Source: Loigolactobacillus coryniformis subsp. coryniformis KCTC 3167 = DSM 20001 (GTDB taxonomy: Bacteria; Bacillota; Bacilli; Lactobacillales; Lactobacillaceae). From it: 64,000 nt of DNA. Shown in pieces: positions 1 through 8,968 of the stretch. Location of the stretch: contig NZ_CP017713.1 in assembly GCF_002706425.1 (NCBI RefSeq), forward strand, positions 1,426,001-1,490,000. Direction: 5' to 3'. The notes under the pieces were generated by a model that saw nothing but the letters and a program-made list of their open reading frames with translations, ran no database searches and was not told the origin of the DNA. Position numbers and translations under genes: made by a program. Position 1 is the first letter of the stretch, and the number at the start of each line of letters is the position of its first letter.

Positions 1-828
1 TTAGGCGCTGCTGTTCAAGGTGGGGTTATTACTGGTGATGTTAAAGACGTTGTTTTACTTGACGTTACGCCATTGTCATTAGGTATTGAAACTATGGGCG
101 GTGTCTTCACTAAGTTGATCGATCGTAACACAACGATCCCAACCAGCAAGTCACAGGTCTTCTCAACTGCTGCTGATAACCAACCAGCCGTTGATATCCA
201 TGTCTTACAAGGTGAACGGCCAATGGCAGCTGACGATAAGACCTTGGGTCGTTTCCAATTGACTGACATTCCTGCTGCACCTCGTGGTGTACCTCAGATC
301 GAAGTTAAATTCGATATCGATAAGAACGGTATCGTTAACGTTTCGGCCAAAGATATGGGCACCCAAAAAGAACAAAAGATCACGATCAAGAGTTCTTCAG
401 GTCTTTCTGATGAAGAAATCGAACGGATGCAAAAAGAAGCCGAAGAAAATGCTGAAGCCGATAAGAAGAAGAAAGAAGAAGTTGATTTACGTAATGACGT
501 TGAACAACTCCTCTTCACAACTGATAAGACTTTGAAAGAGTTGAAAGGCAAAGTATCCGATGACGAAATCAAGAAAGCAGAAGATGCTAAGGATGCTTTG
601 AAGAAGGCTCAAGAAGAAAACAACTTGGACGACATGAAGGCTAAACGCGACGATTTGAATAAGATCGTACAAGATTTATCCGTTAAAATGTATGAACAAG
701 CTGCTAAAGAGCAACAAGCTAAGGGCGGCGACGCTGCAGACCAAGCAACTGGTGATGCTAAGAAAGATGATGACAACACCGTTGATGGTGACTTTGAAGA
801 AGTCGACCCCGATAAAGATAAAAAATAA
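1..828 (+). CDS. dnaK: Chaperone protein DnaK, 3' part (5' end outside window)
   Basis: Hsp70 chaperone that binds exposed hydrophobic segments of client proteins in an ATP-driven cycle with DnaJ and GrpE. The open frame runs from base 1 with no start codon, so only the last 275 residues are present. They begin at the end of the ATPase domain and pass through the interdomain linker ([14 protein letters not shown]) into the beta-sandwich substrate domain and the charged helical lid. The tail is acidic and lysine-rich ([15 protein letters not shown]), as in other lactobacilli. dnaJ follows after 303 bases, and a terminator-like hairpin lies between them. Identification is certain. Confidence 0.97.
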   Translation, partial: LGAAVQGGVITGDVKDVVLLDVTPLSLGIETMGGVFTKLIDRNTTIPTSKSQVFSTAADNQPAVDIHVLQGERPMAADDKTLGRFQLTDIPAAPRGVPQIEVKFDIDKNGIVNVSAKDMGTQKEQKITIKSSSGLSDEEIERMQKEAEENAEADKKKKEEVDLRNDVEQLLFTTDKTLKELKGKVSDDEIKKAEDAKDALKKAQEENNLDDMKAKRDDLNKIVQDLSVKMYEQAAKEQQAKGGDAADQATGDAKKDDDNTVDGDFEEVDPDKDKK

Positions 829-984
829 AGAGTGTGCCATAAGGCGGTCAGCTTCTGGAATATAACCTAGTTTGTTAATAAGAGACACAGCGTGGCTCGT
901 TTTGCAAACGTAGTTATATGGAAGAAATTGCCTTATAAAACACGTTTATGCTTAACAAAACGAGCAGTATATCTTTTCCAACAA
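829..984. other. dnaK-dnaJ intergenic region with a long imperfect inverted repeat
   Basis: No gene is seen in these bases. The arms GCTCGTTTTG (895-904) and CAAAACGAGC (956-965) are perfectly complementary. Just inside them AAACGT can pair with ACGTTT, giving an extended stem of about 70 nt ahead of the terminator at 985-1021. The function is unknown; an RNA processing or stability structure is possible. Confidence 0.5.
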
Positions 985-1021
985 GAAGCCAAAGCCATCG
1001 CGGCTTTTGGCTTTTTGTTTT
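985..1021 (+). terminator. Rho-independent terminator after dnaK
   Basis: AGCCAAAGCC (987-996) pairs with GGCTTTTGGCT (1002-1012) around a short loop, followed by a T-rich tract. It probably ends or attenuates the dnaK transcript before dnaJ. Confidence 0.85.
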
Positions 1022-1067
1022 AATCTATGGTATGCTTGATGAAGTTTTTAATGGTAACGGAGTGCAG

Positions 1068-1098
1068 TTTGACGCTTGTTTTGGCAAGTTTCGTCAAA
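1068..1098 (+). other. Inverted repeat in the dnaJ leader
   Basis: TTTGACG (1068-1074) and CGTCAAA (1092-1098) are complementary. Inside them CTTG pairs with CAAG around a TTTTGG loop, and there is a 3-nt bulge. This hairpin lies just upstream of the dnaJ Shine-Dalgarno. It could be an RNA structure or an operator. It is not a CIRCE element, because the TTAGCACTC half-sites are absent. Confidence 0.4.
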
Positions 1099-1131
1099 TT
1101 TGCGTAAATTTCTAGGAGGTTCTTAATACGC

Positions 1132-2283
1132 ATGGCGGATAAAGATTATTATGAGACTTTAGGGGTTAGCCGCGACGCCTCACAAGATGAAATAAAACGC
1201 GCCTACCGTAAGCTTTCAAAGAAATATCATCCTGATTTAAACAAGGCACCAGATGCTGAACAGAAATTCAAGGATATTTCGGAAGCTTATGAAGTTTTAG
1301 GTGATGCTGATAAACGTGCGCAGTATGACCAATATGGTTCAGCTGGTCCACAAGGTCAAGGTGGCTTCGGCGGCTTTGGTGGTGGCCAAGACTTTGGTGG
1401 TTTTGGTGGCGGTCAAAGCTTTGGCGGTTTTGACGATATTTTCAGTCAGTTCTTCGGTGGTGGCGGTGGTCAACGCTCAAATCCAAACGCACCACGGCAA
1501 GGATCTGATCTGCAATACCAGATGGATCTTAAGTTTGAAGAAGCGGTTTTTGGTAAAGAAACCACGATCTCTTATACCCGCGAAGCGATGTGCCATACTT
1601 GTAATGGGACTGGCGCTAAACCAGGGACAACACCTGATACTTGTCATAAATGTCATGGCTCTGGCTATATTCAAGTCACACGGCAAACGCCATTAGGTCG
1701 GATGCAATCACGTGAAGTCTGTGATGTTTGTCATGGTACCGGTAAAGAAATCAAAGAAAAGTGCCCAACTTGTCATGGCTCTGGTCACGAAGAAGAACGC
1801 CATAGTGTTAAAGTCAAAGTCCCAGCTGGGGTTGAAGATGGCCAACAAATGCGTTTGTCGGAACAAGGTGAAGCGGGAGAAAACGGTGGCCCTTACGGCG
1901 ATCTATTCATTGTTTTCCGCGTGGCACCAAGTGATAAATTTGAACGTGACGGTGCTGAGATCTATTTAGAAGTGCCGATCAGTTTTGTCCAGGCAGCTTT
2001 AGGCGATGAACTGCAAGTTGATACCGTTAGCGGTAAAGTGAAATTAAAGGTTCCGGCTGGCACACAGACCAACACCACTTTCCGTTTACGTGGACAAGGC
2101 GCACCACGTTTGCGTGGTAATGGTCGTGGTGATCAGCACGTTAAGGTTAAAGTCGTTACACCTAAGCATTTAAATGGCGAACAAAAAGAAGCTTTGAAGA
2201 CTTTTGCCAAAGCTAGTGGTGAAGACATGACTGAAACCGAAGGCAACTTATTTGATAAGTTATTCGGTAAACGCAAGAAGTAG
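1132..2283 (+). CDS. dnaJ: Chaperone protein DnaJ
   Basis: Hsp40 co-chaperone that delivers clients to DnaK and stimulates its ATPase. The 383-residue protein is full length. It has an N-terminal J domain with HPD at residues 33-35, a Gly/Phe-rich linker (about 75-120), four CxxCxGxG zinc repeats ([32 protein letters not shown], about 154-220), and a C-terminal substrate-binding region. The ATG is preceded by TAGGAGG at good spacing. It follows dnaK as in the usual heat-shock operon and ends at its own terminator. Confidence 0.98.
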   Translation: MADKDYYETLGVSRDASQDEIKRAYRKLSKKYHPDLNKAPDAEQKFKDISEAYEVLGDADKRAQYDQYGSAGPQGQGGFGGFGGGQDFGGFGGGQSFGGFDDIFSQFFGGGGGQRSNPNAPRQGSDLQYQMDLKFEEAVFGKETTISYTREAMCHTCNGTGAKPGTTPDTCHKCHGSGYIQVTRQTPLGRMQSREVCDVCHGTGKEIKEKCPTCHGSGHEEERHSVKVKVPAGVEDGQQMRLSEQGEAGENGGPYGDLFIVFRVAPSDKFERDGAEIYLEVPISFVQAALGDELQVDTVSGKVKLKVPAGTQTNTTFRLRGQGAPRLRGNGRGDQHVKVKVVTPKHLNGEQKEALKTFAKASGEDMTETEGNLFDKLFGKRKK

Positions 2284-2290
2284 CAACAAA

Positions 2291-2318
2291 CAGGTGGCTA
2301 AATGCCACCTGTTTTTTT
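2291..2318 (+). terminator. Terminator after dnaJ
   Basis: CAGGTGGC and GCCACCTG form a stem around a TAAAT loop, followed by seven T residues. Confidence 0.9.
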
Positions 2319-2337
2319 GCGAGTACGGTAATCGTAA

Positions 2338-2366
2338 TTGCACCAACGCGGCGAGCTTGCTATAAT
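2338..2366 (+). promoter_or_regulatory. Sigma-A promoter of lepA
   Basis: TTGCAC (2338-2343) and TATAAT (2361-2366) are separated by 17 bp. Transcription would start near 2373, which favours the downstream ATG of lepA over the in-frame GTG at 2388. Confidence 0.75.
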
Positions 2367-2414
2367 TTAAAGGAATAGCCTACGTGAGTGGGCATTGAGA
2401 AAGTAGGCAAGATA

Positions 2415-4253
2415 ATGGATATTAAAGCGATGCAAGAACGTCAAAAACATATTCGCAACTTTTCGATCGTTGCCCATATTGATCACGGTAAATCAACTTT
2501 GGCCGATCGAATCTTAGAATTGACGCATACAGTTGCTAAGCGTGATATGGAGGCACAGATCCTCGATACGATGGATCTTGAACGCGAGCGGGGGATCACG
2601 ATCAAATTAAATGCCGTTGAATTGGCTTATCAAGCTAAAGATGGGCAGACTTATACATTTCATTTGATCGATACGCCCGGTCATGTGGATTTTTCTTACG
2701 AAGTTTCCCGTAGTTTGGCGGCCTGTGAAGGGGCTGTTTTGGTTGTTGATGCCGCACAGGGGGTCGAAGCGCAAACTTTGGCCAATGTTTACTTGGCCAT
2801 CGATAATGACTTAGAGATCATTCCGGTGATCAATAAAATTGATTTGCCAGCTGCTGATCCTGAACGCGTTAAGGCGGAGATCGAAGACGATATTGGCATT
2901 GATGCCCAAGATGCCGTGTTAGCCAGTGCTAAGCAAGGAATTGGGATCGAAGAAATTTTAGAACGAGTTGTCAGTGATGTTCCGGCGCCAACTGGCGATC
3001 TAACGGCACCATTGCGTGCGTTGATCTTTGACTCAGTTTACGATAGTTACCGTGGGGTTGTGCTGAATACACGAGTTTTTGAAGGTGTCGTCAAGCCAGG
3101 CGATACGATCAAGTTAATGCAAAGCGGCAAAACTTTTGAAGTGACTGAAGTCGGCGTGATGTCACCAAAGGCTGTTCAGCGGGAGATGCTGATGGCCGGG
3201 GATGTTGGTTATATTACCGCTAGTATCAAAACGATTCAGGATACTGAAGTCGGTGATACAGTGACGTTAGCGAATAATCCAGCGACAGAAGCAATTCAAG
3301 GTTATCGTAAAATGACGCCGATGGTTTATTGTGGACTATATCCGGTGGATTCATCAAAATATAATGAATTACGCGAATCGCTGGAAAAATTACGCTTGAA
3401 TGATGCTGCTTTAAGCTTTGAACCAGAAACTTCAGAAGCCTTAGGATTTGGGTTCCGTTGTGGTTTCCTCGGTTTATTGCATATGGATGTTATTCAAGAA
3501 CGGCTTGAACGTGAATTTGATTTAGATCTAATTACCACTGCTCCATCAGTAATTTATCACATTAATTTGACTGACGGCACACAAAAAGTTGTGGCTAATC
3601 CGTCAGAGATGCCCGATCCAGCAGCGGTACGTTCAATTGAAGAGCCTTTCGTTCACGCCTCGATCATGGTACCAAATGATTATGTTGGTGCGGTAATGGA
3701 GCTGTCGCAAAATAAGCGTGGCGAGTTTGATACCATGGAGTATTTGGACAATAACCGAGTCAATGTGATCTATCATTTACCGTTGTCAGAAATTATTTAT
3801 GACTTTTTCGATAAACTAAAATCCAGTACTAAAGGTTACGCCTCATTGGATTACAATATTGAAGGTTATCGCGAAAGTAAGTTAGTCAAAATGGATATTT
3901 TATTAAACGGTGAAGCGGTCGACGCATTGAGCAGCATTGTGCATCAAGACTTCGCGATGGAGCGGGGCCGCGATATTGTTGCTAAATTGCAAAAAATTAT
4001 TCCCCGGCAACAGTTTGAAGTGCCGATCCAAGCTGCTATTGGTAATAAGATCATCGCGCGGACTAACATTAAAGCACTGCGTAAAAACGTGTTAGCTAAG
4101 TGTTACGGTGGTGATATTTCTCGTAAGCGTAAATTGTTAGAGAAACAAAAGCGCGGGAAGAAACGGATGAAGCAGATCGGTTCAGTGGAAGTCCCACAGG
4201 AAGCCTTCATGGCTGTTTTACGCACCGACGAGGAAGAAAGTCATAAGAAATAG
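2415..4253 (+). CDS. lepA: Elongation factor 4 (LepA)
   Basis: Ribosome-associated translational GTPase (EF4). The 612-residue product carries the G1 motif [10 protein letters not shown]3 DTPGH, G4 NKID and SAK. EF-G-like domains follow, and the protein ends in a basic LepA-specific C-terminal domain ([19 protein letters not shown]). The ATG at 2415 ([10 protein letters not shown]) was chosen because it matches family N-termini and fits the promoter at 2338-2366. An in-frame GTG at 2388 would add nine residues. A bidirectional terminator follows. Confidence 0.97.
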   Translation: MDIKAMQERQKHIRNFSIVAHIDHGKSTLADRILELTHTVAKRDMEAQILDTMDLERERGITIKLNAVELAYQAKDGQTYTFHLIDTPGHVDFSYEVSRSLAACEGAVLVVDAAQGVEAQTLANVYLAIDNDLEIIPVINKIDLPAADPERVKAEIEDDIGIDAQDAVLASAKQGIGIEEILERVVSDVPAPTGDLTAPLRALIFDSVYDSYRGVVLNTRVFEGVVKPGDTIKLMQSGKTFEVTEVGVMSPKAVQREMLMAGDVGYITASIKTIQDTEVGDTVTLANNPATEAIQGYRKMTPMVYCGLYPVDSSKYNELRESLEKLRLNDAALSFEPETSEALGFGFRCGFLGLLHMDVIQERLEREFDLDLITTAPSVIYHINLTDGTQKVVANPSEMPDPAAVRSIEEPFVHASIMVPNDYVGAVMELSQNKRGEFDTMEYLDNNRVNVIYHLPLSEIIYDFFDKLKSSTKGYASLDYNIEGYRESKLVKMDILLNGEAVDALSSIVHQDFAMERGRDIVAKLQKIIPRQQFEVPIQAAIGNKIIARTNIKALRKNVLAKCYGGDISRKRKLLEKQKRGKKRMKQIGSVEVPQEAFMAVLRTDEEESHKK

Positions 4254-4285
4254 GGACTTACATGAAAATGTATTTCCGCGGTTAT

Positions 4286-4331
4286 AAAAAGAAACCAACG
4301 CAAAAGTCGATCTTGCGTTGGTTTCTTTTTA
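4286..4331. terminator. Bidirectional terminator between lepA and the convergent hydrolase gene
   Basis: AAAAAGAAACCAACGCAA and TTGCGTTGGTTTCTTTTT form a long stem with an A-run on one side and a T-run on the other. It can serve both converging transcripts. Confidence 0.9.
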
Positions 4332-4333
4332 GT

Positions 4334-4951
4334 TTATAAGCGTTGGCTTTGCTGTAACCATTGCTGCGCCGCCGTTATTTCTTGTGGACTGAGGGCGTGG
4401 GACTGCTCAGCTTCAAACACGGTGAGATCAGCTTGAGCAGTTGTCAGGCTTTGGGTCAGTGTTTGAAAGTTAGTTGCCGACACGATTGGATCAAAACTAC
4501 CGTGAGAAGCCCAGATTTTTACGTCAGATAATGGTTGGACCGTTTTATACGGTGTTAACTGCATAGGGTGAAATAATAGGCCCGTTTTAAACTGGGCTTG
4601 CCCGGTCAGCCAAGCATGTGCCGCCATGTTAGCGCCGTTTGAATAACCGAGGACGATCATGCGATTAACCGCCAAGTGATGTTTAGCGGCCAATTGGTCG
4701 ATGGTTTGCAGCAGCCAAGTTGTCTCTTGTGCTAGGCTGTTAAGGTCAAAGCCGCCCGTTGCGGTATGAGAGAAGTAACGGGTGCGGCCATTTTCAACTA
4801 AACGGCCGCGAATACCTAGTAGCGGACTATTGGGTGCTATTTTTTGTGCTAGCGGAACTAATTCATCTTCATAGCCACCAGTACCATGGAGCATTAAAAG
4901 TGGTGCTTGTGCAGGGTCACCTGCTTGAAAATAGTAATTGAGTTCAGTCAT
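4334..4951 (-). CDS. Carboxylesterase/phospholipase-type alpha/beta hydrolase (MhqD-like)
   Basis: Predicted cytosolic serine hydrolase of 205 residues. Visible features are the oxyanion region LMLHGTGGYEDE, the nucleophile elbow GYSNGA, the acid in GSFDPIV and the histidine in QSHALS, which form a complete triad. It starts 2 bases after the stop of the VOC dioxygenase gene on the same strand, so the two are one operon. In Bacillus the similar pair MhqE-MhqD responds to quinones and catechols under the MarR-type repressor MhqR. No regulator gene is seen nearby. Substrate specificity is inferred from this pairing only. Confidence 0.8.
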   Translation of the reverse strand: MTELNYYFQAGDPAQAPLLMLHGTGGYEDELVPLAQKIAPNSPLLGIRGRLVENGRTRYFSHTATGGFDLNSLAQETTWLLQTIDQLAAKHHLAVNRMIVLGYSNGANMAAHAWLTGQAQFKTGLLFHPMQLTPYKTVQPLSDVKIWASHGSFDPIVSATNFQTLTQSLTTAQADLTVFEAEQSHALSPQEITAAQQWLQQSQRL

Positions 4952-4953
4952 GG

Positions 4954-5919
4954 TTAATCGGCCGCTTTCTTATCGGTATTGAAGGGAACTAGGTGTGCTT
5001 CAATATCTGCGCGTTGTTCTTCTAAAAATGGTGGTAGTTCTAGATGTACGCCAGCTTCTTCATAAGTTTCGTCAACTAAGAAACCAGGTCCATCGGTGGC
5101 GATTTCGAATAAAACGCCGCGACCAGGACGGAAATATTCTGATTTAAAATAGAAACGATCTACGAAGCCAGAGTGAGCCAACCGAGCTGCGGAGATTTTT
5201 TTGATCCATTCACGTAAATCCGCTTCGTCGGCAGTACGAAAGGCCAAGTGGTGGACGGTACCATAAGCTTGTACTTCATCGGCTGGTAATTGTTCATCAG
5301 CCACGATCACTTGGGCACCATGACCGCCATTAGCCACTTCATACAAGGTTTGATTACCTTCAGTGGCGACTTTGGCAAAGCCAAGTAGTTCAGTTAGCAC
5401 TTGCGCCATTTTTGCTGCATAGTTGACGGTGATCCGCATTGGTCCTAAGCCACTGATCGCAAATTCTTTTGGTACTGGACTGGCCAGATAAGGGGTACCG
5501 GCGGGCACACCATGATTAATTTCATCGGAGATCAACTGATAACGTTCATGATCAAAATCATAGAAGCGCAAAGTCTTGGTGCCAAATTCAGTGACGATCG
5601 CTTCATGTTCGATTTGGTGGTCGTCAAAGCGTTGTTGCCAGTAATCTAAAGCAGCATCACTGGGCACACGGAAACCGATGCGATCGATACTATTACGTCC
5701 TTTAGTGCCTTGAAATTGCCCAGGAAAATCGAAGAATGTAATATCGGTGCCGGCAGTTCCTCGATCATCAGTAAAATAAAGGTGATAAGTCCGCACATCA
5801 TCTTGATTAACTGTTTTTTTGATCAAGTGTAGACCAAGTACACCAGTCATAAATGCAAACATTTTTGGTGAACTGGAAGTGATCGCTGTTACGTGATGTA
5901 AACCGAGTAATTTAGCCAT
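4954..5919 (-). CDS. Ring-cleaving dioxygenase-like VOC family protein (MhqO/MhqE-like)
   Basis: A 321-residue protein with two glyoxalase/VOC modules. The first begins LLGLHHVTAITSS and the second covers about residues 150-260, including VHHLAFRTADEADL. Ligand-type histidines and glutamates (GLHHVT, VHHLAF, LFEIATDG) are present as in the hydroquinone-specific extradiol-type dioxygenases of firmicutes. The ATG is preceded by an AGGGGG-type Shine-Dalgarno. It is the first gene of a two-gene operon with the downstream hydrolase, probably protective against quinone or aromatic electrophile stress. Confidence 0.8.
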   Translation of the reverse strand: MAKLLGLHHVTAITSSSPKMFAFMTGVLGLHLIKKTVNQDDVRTYHLYFTDDRGTAGTDITFFDFPGQFQGTKGRNSIDRIGFRVPSDAALDYWQQRFDDHQIEHEAIVTEFGTKTLRFYDFDHERYQLISDEINHGVPAGTPYLASPVPKEFAISGLGPMRITVNYAAKMAQVLTELLGFAKVATEGNQTLYEVANGGHGAQVIVADEQLPADEVQAYGTVHHLAFRTADEADLREWIKKISAARLAHSGFVDRFYFKSEYFRPGRGVLFEIATDGPGFLVDETYEEAGVHLELPPFLEEQRADIEAHLVPFNTDKKAAD

Positions 5920-5952
5920 AAGAATAGCCCCCTTAGTTGATTGGTTGGCAGT

Positions 5953-5980
5953 ATTATATCAACTTACTTTTAGTCGGTAA
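5953..5980 (-). promoter_or_regulatory. Probable promoter of the VOC dioxygenase-hydrolase operon
   Basis: On the minus strand TTACCG and TATAAT are separated by 16 bp, about 35 bases upstream of the ATG. The -10 is perfect and the -35 is weak. Confidence 0.5.
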
Positions 5981-6042
5981 AGAAATGACACTTATTTTGT
6001 GTTAAAATTTTAAGGACGCAAGAGAAAAAGTGAGGTCGAAAA

Positions 6043-6342
6043 ATGAAATTTGAAACGATCGTAAATAATGTGGCGCATTCGATTAAATTACGGCAAGCCA
6101 AGAATGGGATTGATCAATTCACATTGCCGGTGACGTTTACGCATAAATATAAAATCGCGGCGGGGTGTGTGGTGTTTATTGTGGCTCCTGATGGCAGTTA
6201 TCAAGCTAAAGCCTTTGATCAACGTTATCCAGATATTGACCCTGAGGTGCAGCACATCTATCACGGTGCTTATTTTGAGTGTGATGAAGATATAGATAAA
6301 ATGCAGCCGCTGATCGATGCGGTTGCCGAACAAGTCAACTAA
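6043..6342 (+). CDS. Hypothetical protein, 99 residues
   Basis: Not recognised. It is a small soluble protein with no membrane segment or signal peptide: a basic, beta-rich N-terminal half (LPVTFTHKYKIAAGCVVFIV) and an acidic C-terminal half (YFECDEDIDKMQPLIDAV). The ATG has the Shine-Dalgarno AAGTGAGG, a form reused elsewhere in the window. It stands alone, and an IS3-family element lies immediately downstream. That it is a real gene rests on the start signal, length and codon use. Confidence 0.6.
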   Translation: MKFETIVNNVAHSIKLRQAKNGIDQFTLPVTFTHKYKIAAGCVVFIVAPDGSYQAKAFDQRYPDIDPEVQHIYHGAYFECDEDIDKMQPLIDAVAEQVN

Positions 6343-6407
6343 AAATCGCAAACTGCACTAGGCCCTGTCAAGTTGACAGATGAAATAATAAAAAATTGAA
6401 TCTGTTT

Positions 6408-7301
6408 CTAAGCGGCTTCATTCCAGTATTCATCTGGAGTGAGGCCGTTTCTTTGTGCCGAACGGTTGTGGTGATTAAAGTATTCAATACCTTCTTCAAC
6501 CAGCTTCTCGAGTTCTTGAAGGGTCTTAGGCATCGGATGACGCTCCATCCAACGCAATTTAAACTCATTCCACCAACGTTCCATCGGCGCGTTATCGTAT
6601 GGTGTACCTGGACGAGACATACTGCGTATCACATCGTAACGGCCTAGAAAGTTGTTGAAGGCACCAGATGTATAAGCTGAGCCGCGATCCGTATGAATCA
6701 ATGGATGAACGTCTCCAACACGATCAAATGCACGTTGGAACACTTCGATTTCCGCAGCTGAGGTTTCGGTAATGCTGAGGTTGTGTGCCAAGAGAAGGCG
6801 TCCATAGAGATCAAGAACGCCACTCAGTCGAATTTTGTATTCACCATTCGGGTCGAATCTCAATTCAGTCGAGTCAGACAACCAAACTTTGTTAGGCGCG
6901 TCCGTATCAAAATTTTTGTTTAAGACATTGTCTTGGACGTACTGCTCACTAGCTTTTTGACGACTGTGTTTCTTGACTCGAATCTGACACCTCAGTCCAA
7001 GCTCTCGCATCACACGCCGAATCATTTTATAGGTCACTTCAAACGTAATCGATTCATCATGCTGTAGATTCACTAAGAGATTCCCAGCACCGATGCCCTG
7101 ATGATGGAAATCAAACCAGTATTGTATCCGTTCCTTGAGTTGACGATCACGAACTTCCCAAGCTGTTTCTTCACGCTTTAAGCCTTTGTAGTAAGCCTGC
7201 CGGCTTACGCCGACAACAGCTAATAACTTGGTAAGCGCACCGCGCTTGCCTTGACTGACCTCTTTGATTGCGACGTAGGCCAGTTGATGCTGTTTATTCA
7301 C
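6408..7301 (-). CDS. IS3-family transposase OrfB (DDE integrase core)
   Basis: Catalytic subunit of the transposase, 297 residues. It has an HTH_21-type N-terminal region (YWFDFHHQGIGAGNLL) and an rve integrase core with acidic residues in WLSDSTEL, HTDRGSAYTS and MERWWNEFKLRW, giving a complete DDE triad. The start is a GTG whose bases overlap the OrfA stop (GTGA), so translation is probably coupled or a frameshift fusion is made. The gene appears intact. Confidence 0.93.
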   Translation of the reverse strand: MNKQHQLAYVAIKEVSQGKRGALTKLLAVVGVSRQAYYKGLKREETAWEVRDRQLKERIQYWFDFHHQGIGAGNLLVNLQHDESITFEVTYKMIRRVMRELGLRCQIRVKKHSRQKASEQYVQDNVLNKNFDTDAPNKVWLSDSTELRFDPNGEYKIRLSGVLDLYGRLLLAHNLSITETSAAEIEVFQRAFDRVGDVHPLIHTDRGSAYTSGAFNNFLGRYDVIRSMSRPGTPYDNAPMERWWNEFKLRWMERHPMPKTLQELEKLVEEGIEYFNHHNRSAQRNGLTPDEYWNEAA

Positions 7302-7972
7302 CCCTTGCGCTGAAGTTCCAGCAATTTTTTTGCGAATTGTTCCACCAATTCTTTATCTTTAAGCTCAGCTTCCAGCTGGCGGATACGAAGATTTGCCTTA
7401 TCGAGATCAGTCAATTCAGACTCGTCCCTGTGATGACCACGGTTATCGACGAGGGCTTCATAACCACCGTTCTTGGCCTTAAGCACCCAAGATCGTGCTT
7501 GCTGATAGGAGACTTGAAAGTGCTCTGCGGCCTCAGCGTATGAATGTTTATGTTTGACTACGTACTCAACGATTTCAATTCGTTCTTCGAAAGTTGTCTT
7601 CTTAGGCATAGTGGGGACCCGCTTTCTGGACGGTGATGCCGTCAAAGGTTTGTCCTCATTATACTTGGTAACCCAGTTTTGTGCTTGGGTAGCATTACGC
7701 AGACCATATCTGTCCGCCAACTCACCAAATGTACCTTCGCCATTTAAGTACGCAAAGACAACTGTATGCTTCAACTCCTTACTATAGTGAATATTCTTCT
7801 TTGCTTCTTGCAGACCTTCTAGACCATCTCTTTGATAACGTATCAACCAACTTCTAAGTGTATCTTTACCGATTCCATGCCGCCTTTCATAAGTAGCCCT
7901 AGGGAGCCCCGACTGCTGATAATCTTCAATTAAATTGAGCTTCTCGAGAACTGTGAACTTAGATCTGGACAT
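7298..7972 (-). CDS. IS3-family transposase OrfA (helix-turn-helix)
   Basis: DNA-binding subunit of 224 residues. Two helix-turn-helix segments are seen (EDYQQSGLPRATYERRHGI near 15-35 and AEAAEHFQVSYQQARSWV near 140-158). They are followed by a coiled-coil with leucine heptads at the C-terminus (LTDLDKANLRIRQLEAELK). This two-HTH arrangement is typical of the IS150 group. It is translated just before OrfB and overlaps it by four bases. Confidence 0.92.
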   Translation of the reverse strand: MSRSKFTVLEKLNLIEDYQQSGLPRATYERRHGIGKDTLRSWLIRYQRDGLEGLQEAKKNIHYSKELKHTVVFAYLNGEGTFGELADRYGLRNATQAQNWVTKYNEDKPLTASPSRKRVPTMPKKTTFEERIEIVEYVVKHKHSYAEAAEHFQVSYQQARSWVLKAKNGGYEALVDNRGHHRDESELTDLDKANLRIRQLEAELKDKELVEQFAKKLLELQRKG

Positions 7973-8138
7973 ACAAAAATCCTTCCATAATCATCAGATG
8001 AATTATTGTATTTCATCTGACAACCACAAAGGGATTATCGCAAACTCTACAATTAGATAGGGTCGCGTGATTTTTAATAATTTGCAAAGTGAAAAGCCGC
8101 AAGTTGGGAGACTAGAATATTGGCGTGCTATACTAAAA

Positions 8139-8152
8139 GTAAACGCTTTAAA
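8139..8152 (+). promoter_or_regulatory. Weak cre-like site ahead of the SDR gene
   Basis: GTAAACGCTTTAAA matches the core of the CcpA operator (GWAARCGYTW) but departs from consensus at the outer bases. It lies between a possible -10 (TATACT, 8129-8134) and the Shine-Dalgarno. Confidence 0.3.
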
Positions 8153-8165
8153 TGAGGAGGGCACA

Positions 8166-8960
8166 ATGACGCAATTAGTAATGATCACCGGTGCTTCTGC
8201 CGGATTGGGTGAGCAATTAGCTTATGCCTTTGCACGGCGCCAGATGCGTTTACTTTTACTGGGACGTGATCACCAACGTTTGGCAAAAGTTGCTCGGCAA
8301 GCCGCCAGGTTAACCACTGCCCCAGTGGCAATTTTGGCAACTGATTTATTGAACGACAACGGCCGATCGGCTTGGCGCCGCTGTGTGGCGCGCTGTGGTG
8401 TGCCGGATATTTTAGTCAATAATGCTGCATTACCAGGTTTTGGCGCCATTAATGATTTGTCATTGGCTGAGGCGCAAAAGGTGTTGCAATTAAATACTGC
8501 GGTGCCATTGACTTTAAGTCAGCTATTTATTCAGGCTCACTACTGGACGCGGCGGCCGAGTTATTTGATCAATCTTGCCTCGGCTGGTGGCGAACTACCG
8601 TTACCGTACGCAGCGTTCCATTCAGCAAGTAAGGCAGCGTTGCTCGGCTTTGCTCGTGGTAGCCGCTTTGAATTACAAGTGACGCAGATCCATTTAATGA
8701 CGGTTATACCAAGTTTATTAGCTACCGACCATTTTCAGCAACAAACAGCCCCGTATTTAAAAGCTAACCCACTAATTGCCCAATTACTTGCGCATAGTCA
8801 ATTGGATCCAGCTAAAGTGGCCAAAAAAATCGTGACCAGTGCGTTGCGCGGACAACAAATTTTACGCTTACCATTGGCTTATCAGTGGCTAGCGGCTTTT
8901 AACCGTTTAGCCCCCCGTATTAGTCGTAAAATTATTGCCCAGCCGTACCGGACACGATAA
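8166..8960 (+). CDS. Short-chain dehydrogenase/reductase family protein
   Basis: A 264-residue Rossmann-fold protein. The N-terminal TGASAGLG is the classical SDR nucleotide-binding motif and NNAALPG matches the NNAG signature. At the active site a serine is present (NLASAGG), but the expected YxxxK reads HSASK, so the catalytic tyrosine is replaced by histidine. The ATG at 8166 has GAGGAGG in front; the longer open frame upstream lacks a start signal. It sits just downstream of the IS3 element. Activity as an oxidoreductase is therefore uncertain. Confidence 0.8.
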   Translation: MTQLVMITGASAGLGEQLAYAFARRQMRLLLLGRDHQRLAKVARQAARLTTAPVAILATDLLNDNGRSAWRRCVARCGVPDILVNNAALPGFGAINDLSLAEAQKVLQLNTAVPLTLSQLFIQAHYWTRRPSYLINLASAGGELPLPYAAFHSASKAALLGFARGSRFELQVTQIHLMTVIPSLLATDHFQQQTAPYLKANPLIAQLLAHSQLDPAKVAKKIVTSALRGQQILRLPLAYQWLAAFNRLAPRISRKIIAQPYRTR

Positions 8961-8968
8961 TTAAGTGA

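Larger units (their letters stand above)
6374..8022 (-). mobile_element. IS3-family (IS150-like) insertion sequence, about 1.65 kb
   Basis: Two overlapping frames encode OrfA and OrfB. The ends are TGACAGATGAAATA (6374-6387) and, on the other strand, TGTCAGATGAAATA (8009-8022), 13 of 14 identical and beginning with TG as is usual. Weaker similarity continues a few bases outward, so the exact boundary is uncertain. No 3-4 bp target duplication matches at these ends, but ATCGCAAACT occurs on both sides (6345-6354 and 8037-8046). Confidence 0.85.

Noticed and set aside
836-984. Possible member of the leader-repeat family upstream of dnaJ
   Set aside because: Only short words are shared (GAAATTGCC-like). 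The CTTGCGG and CACAAGAATGG blocks are absent and it does not end at the dnaJ ribosome site.
1068-1098. CIRCE element before dnaJ
   Set aside because: The inverted repeat does not contain the TTAGCACTC-N9-GAGTGCTAA half-sites.
7298-7301. Programmed frameshift signal between IS3 OrfA and OrfB
   Set aside because: No A6G-type slippery heptamer was seen at the junction. The GTGA overlap suggests coupled reinitiation instead, though a frameshift cannot be excluded.
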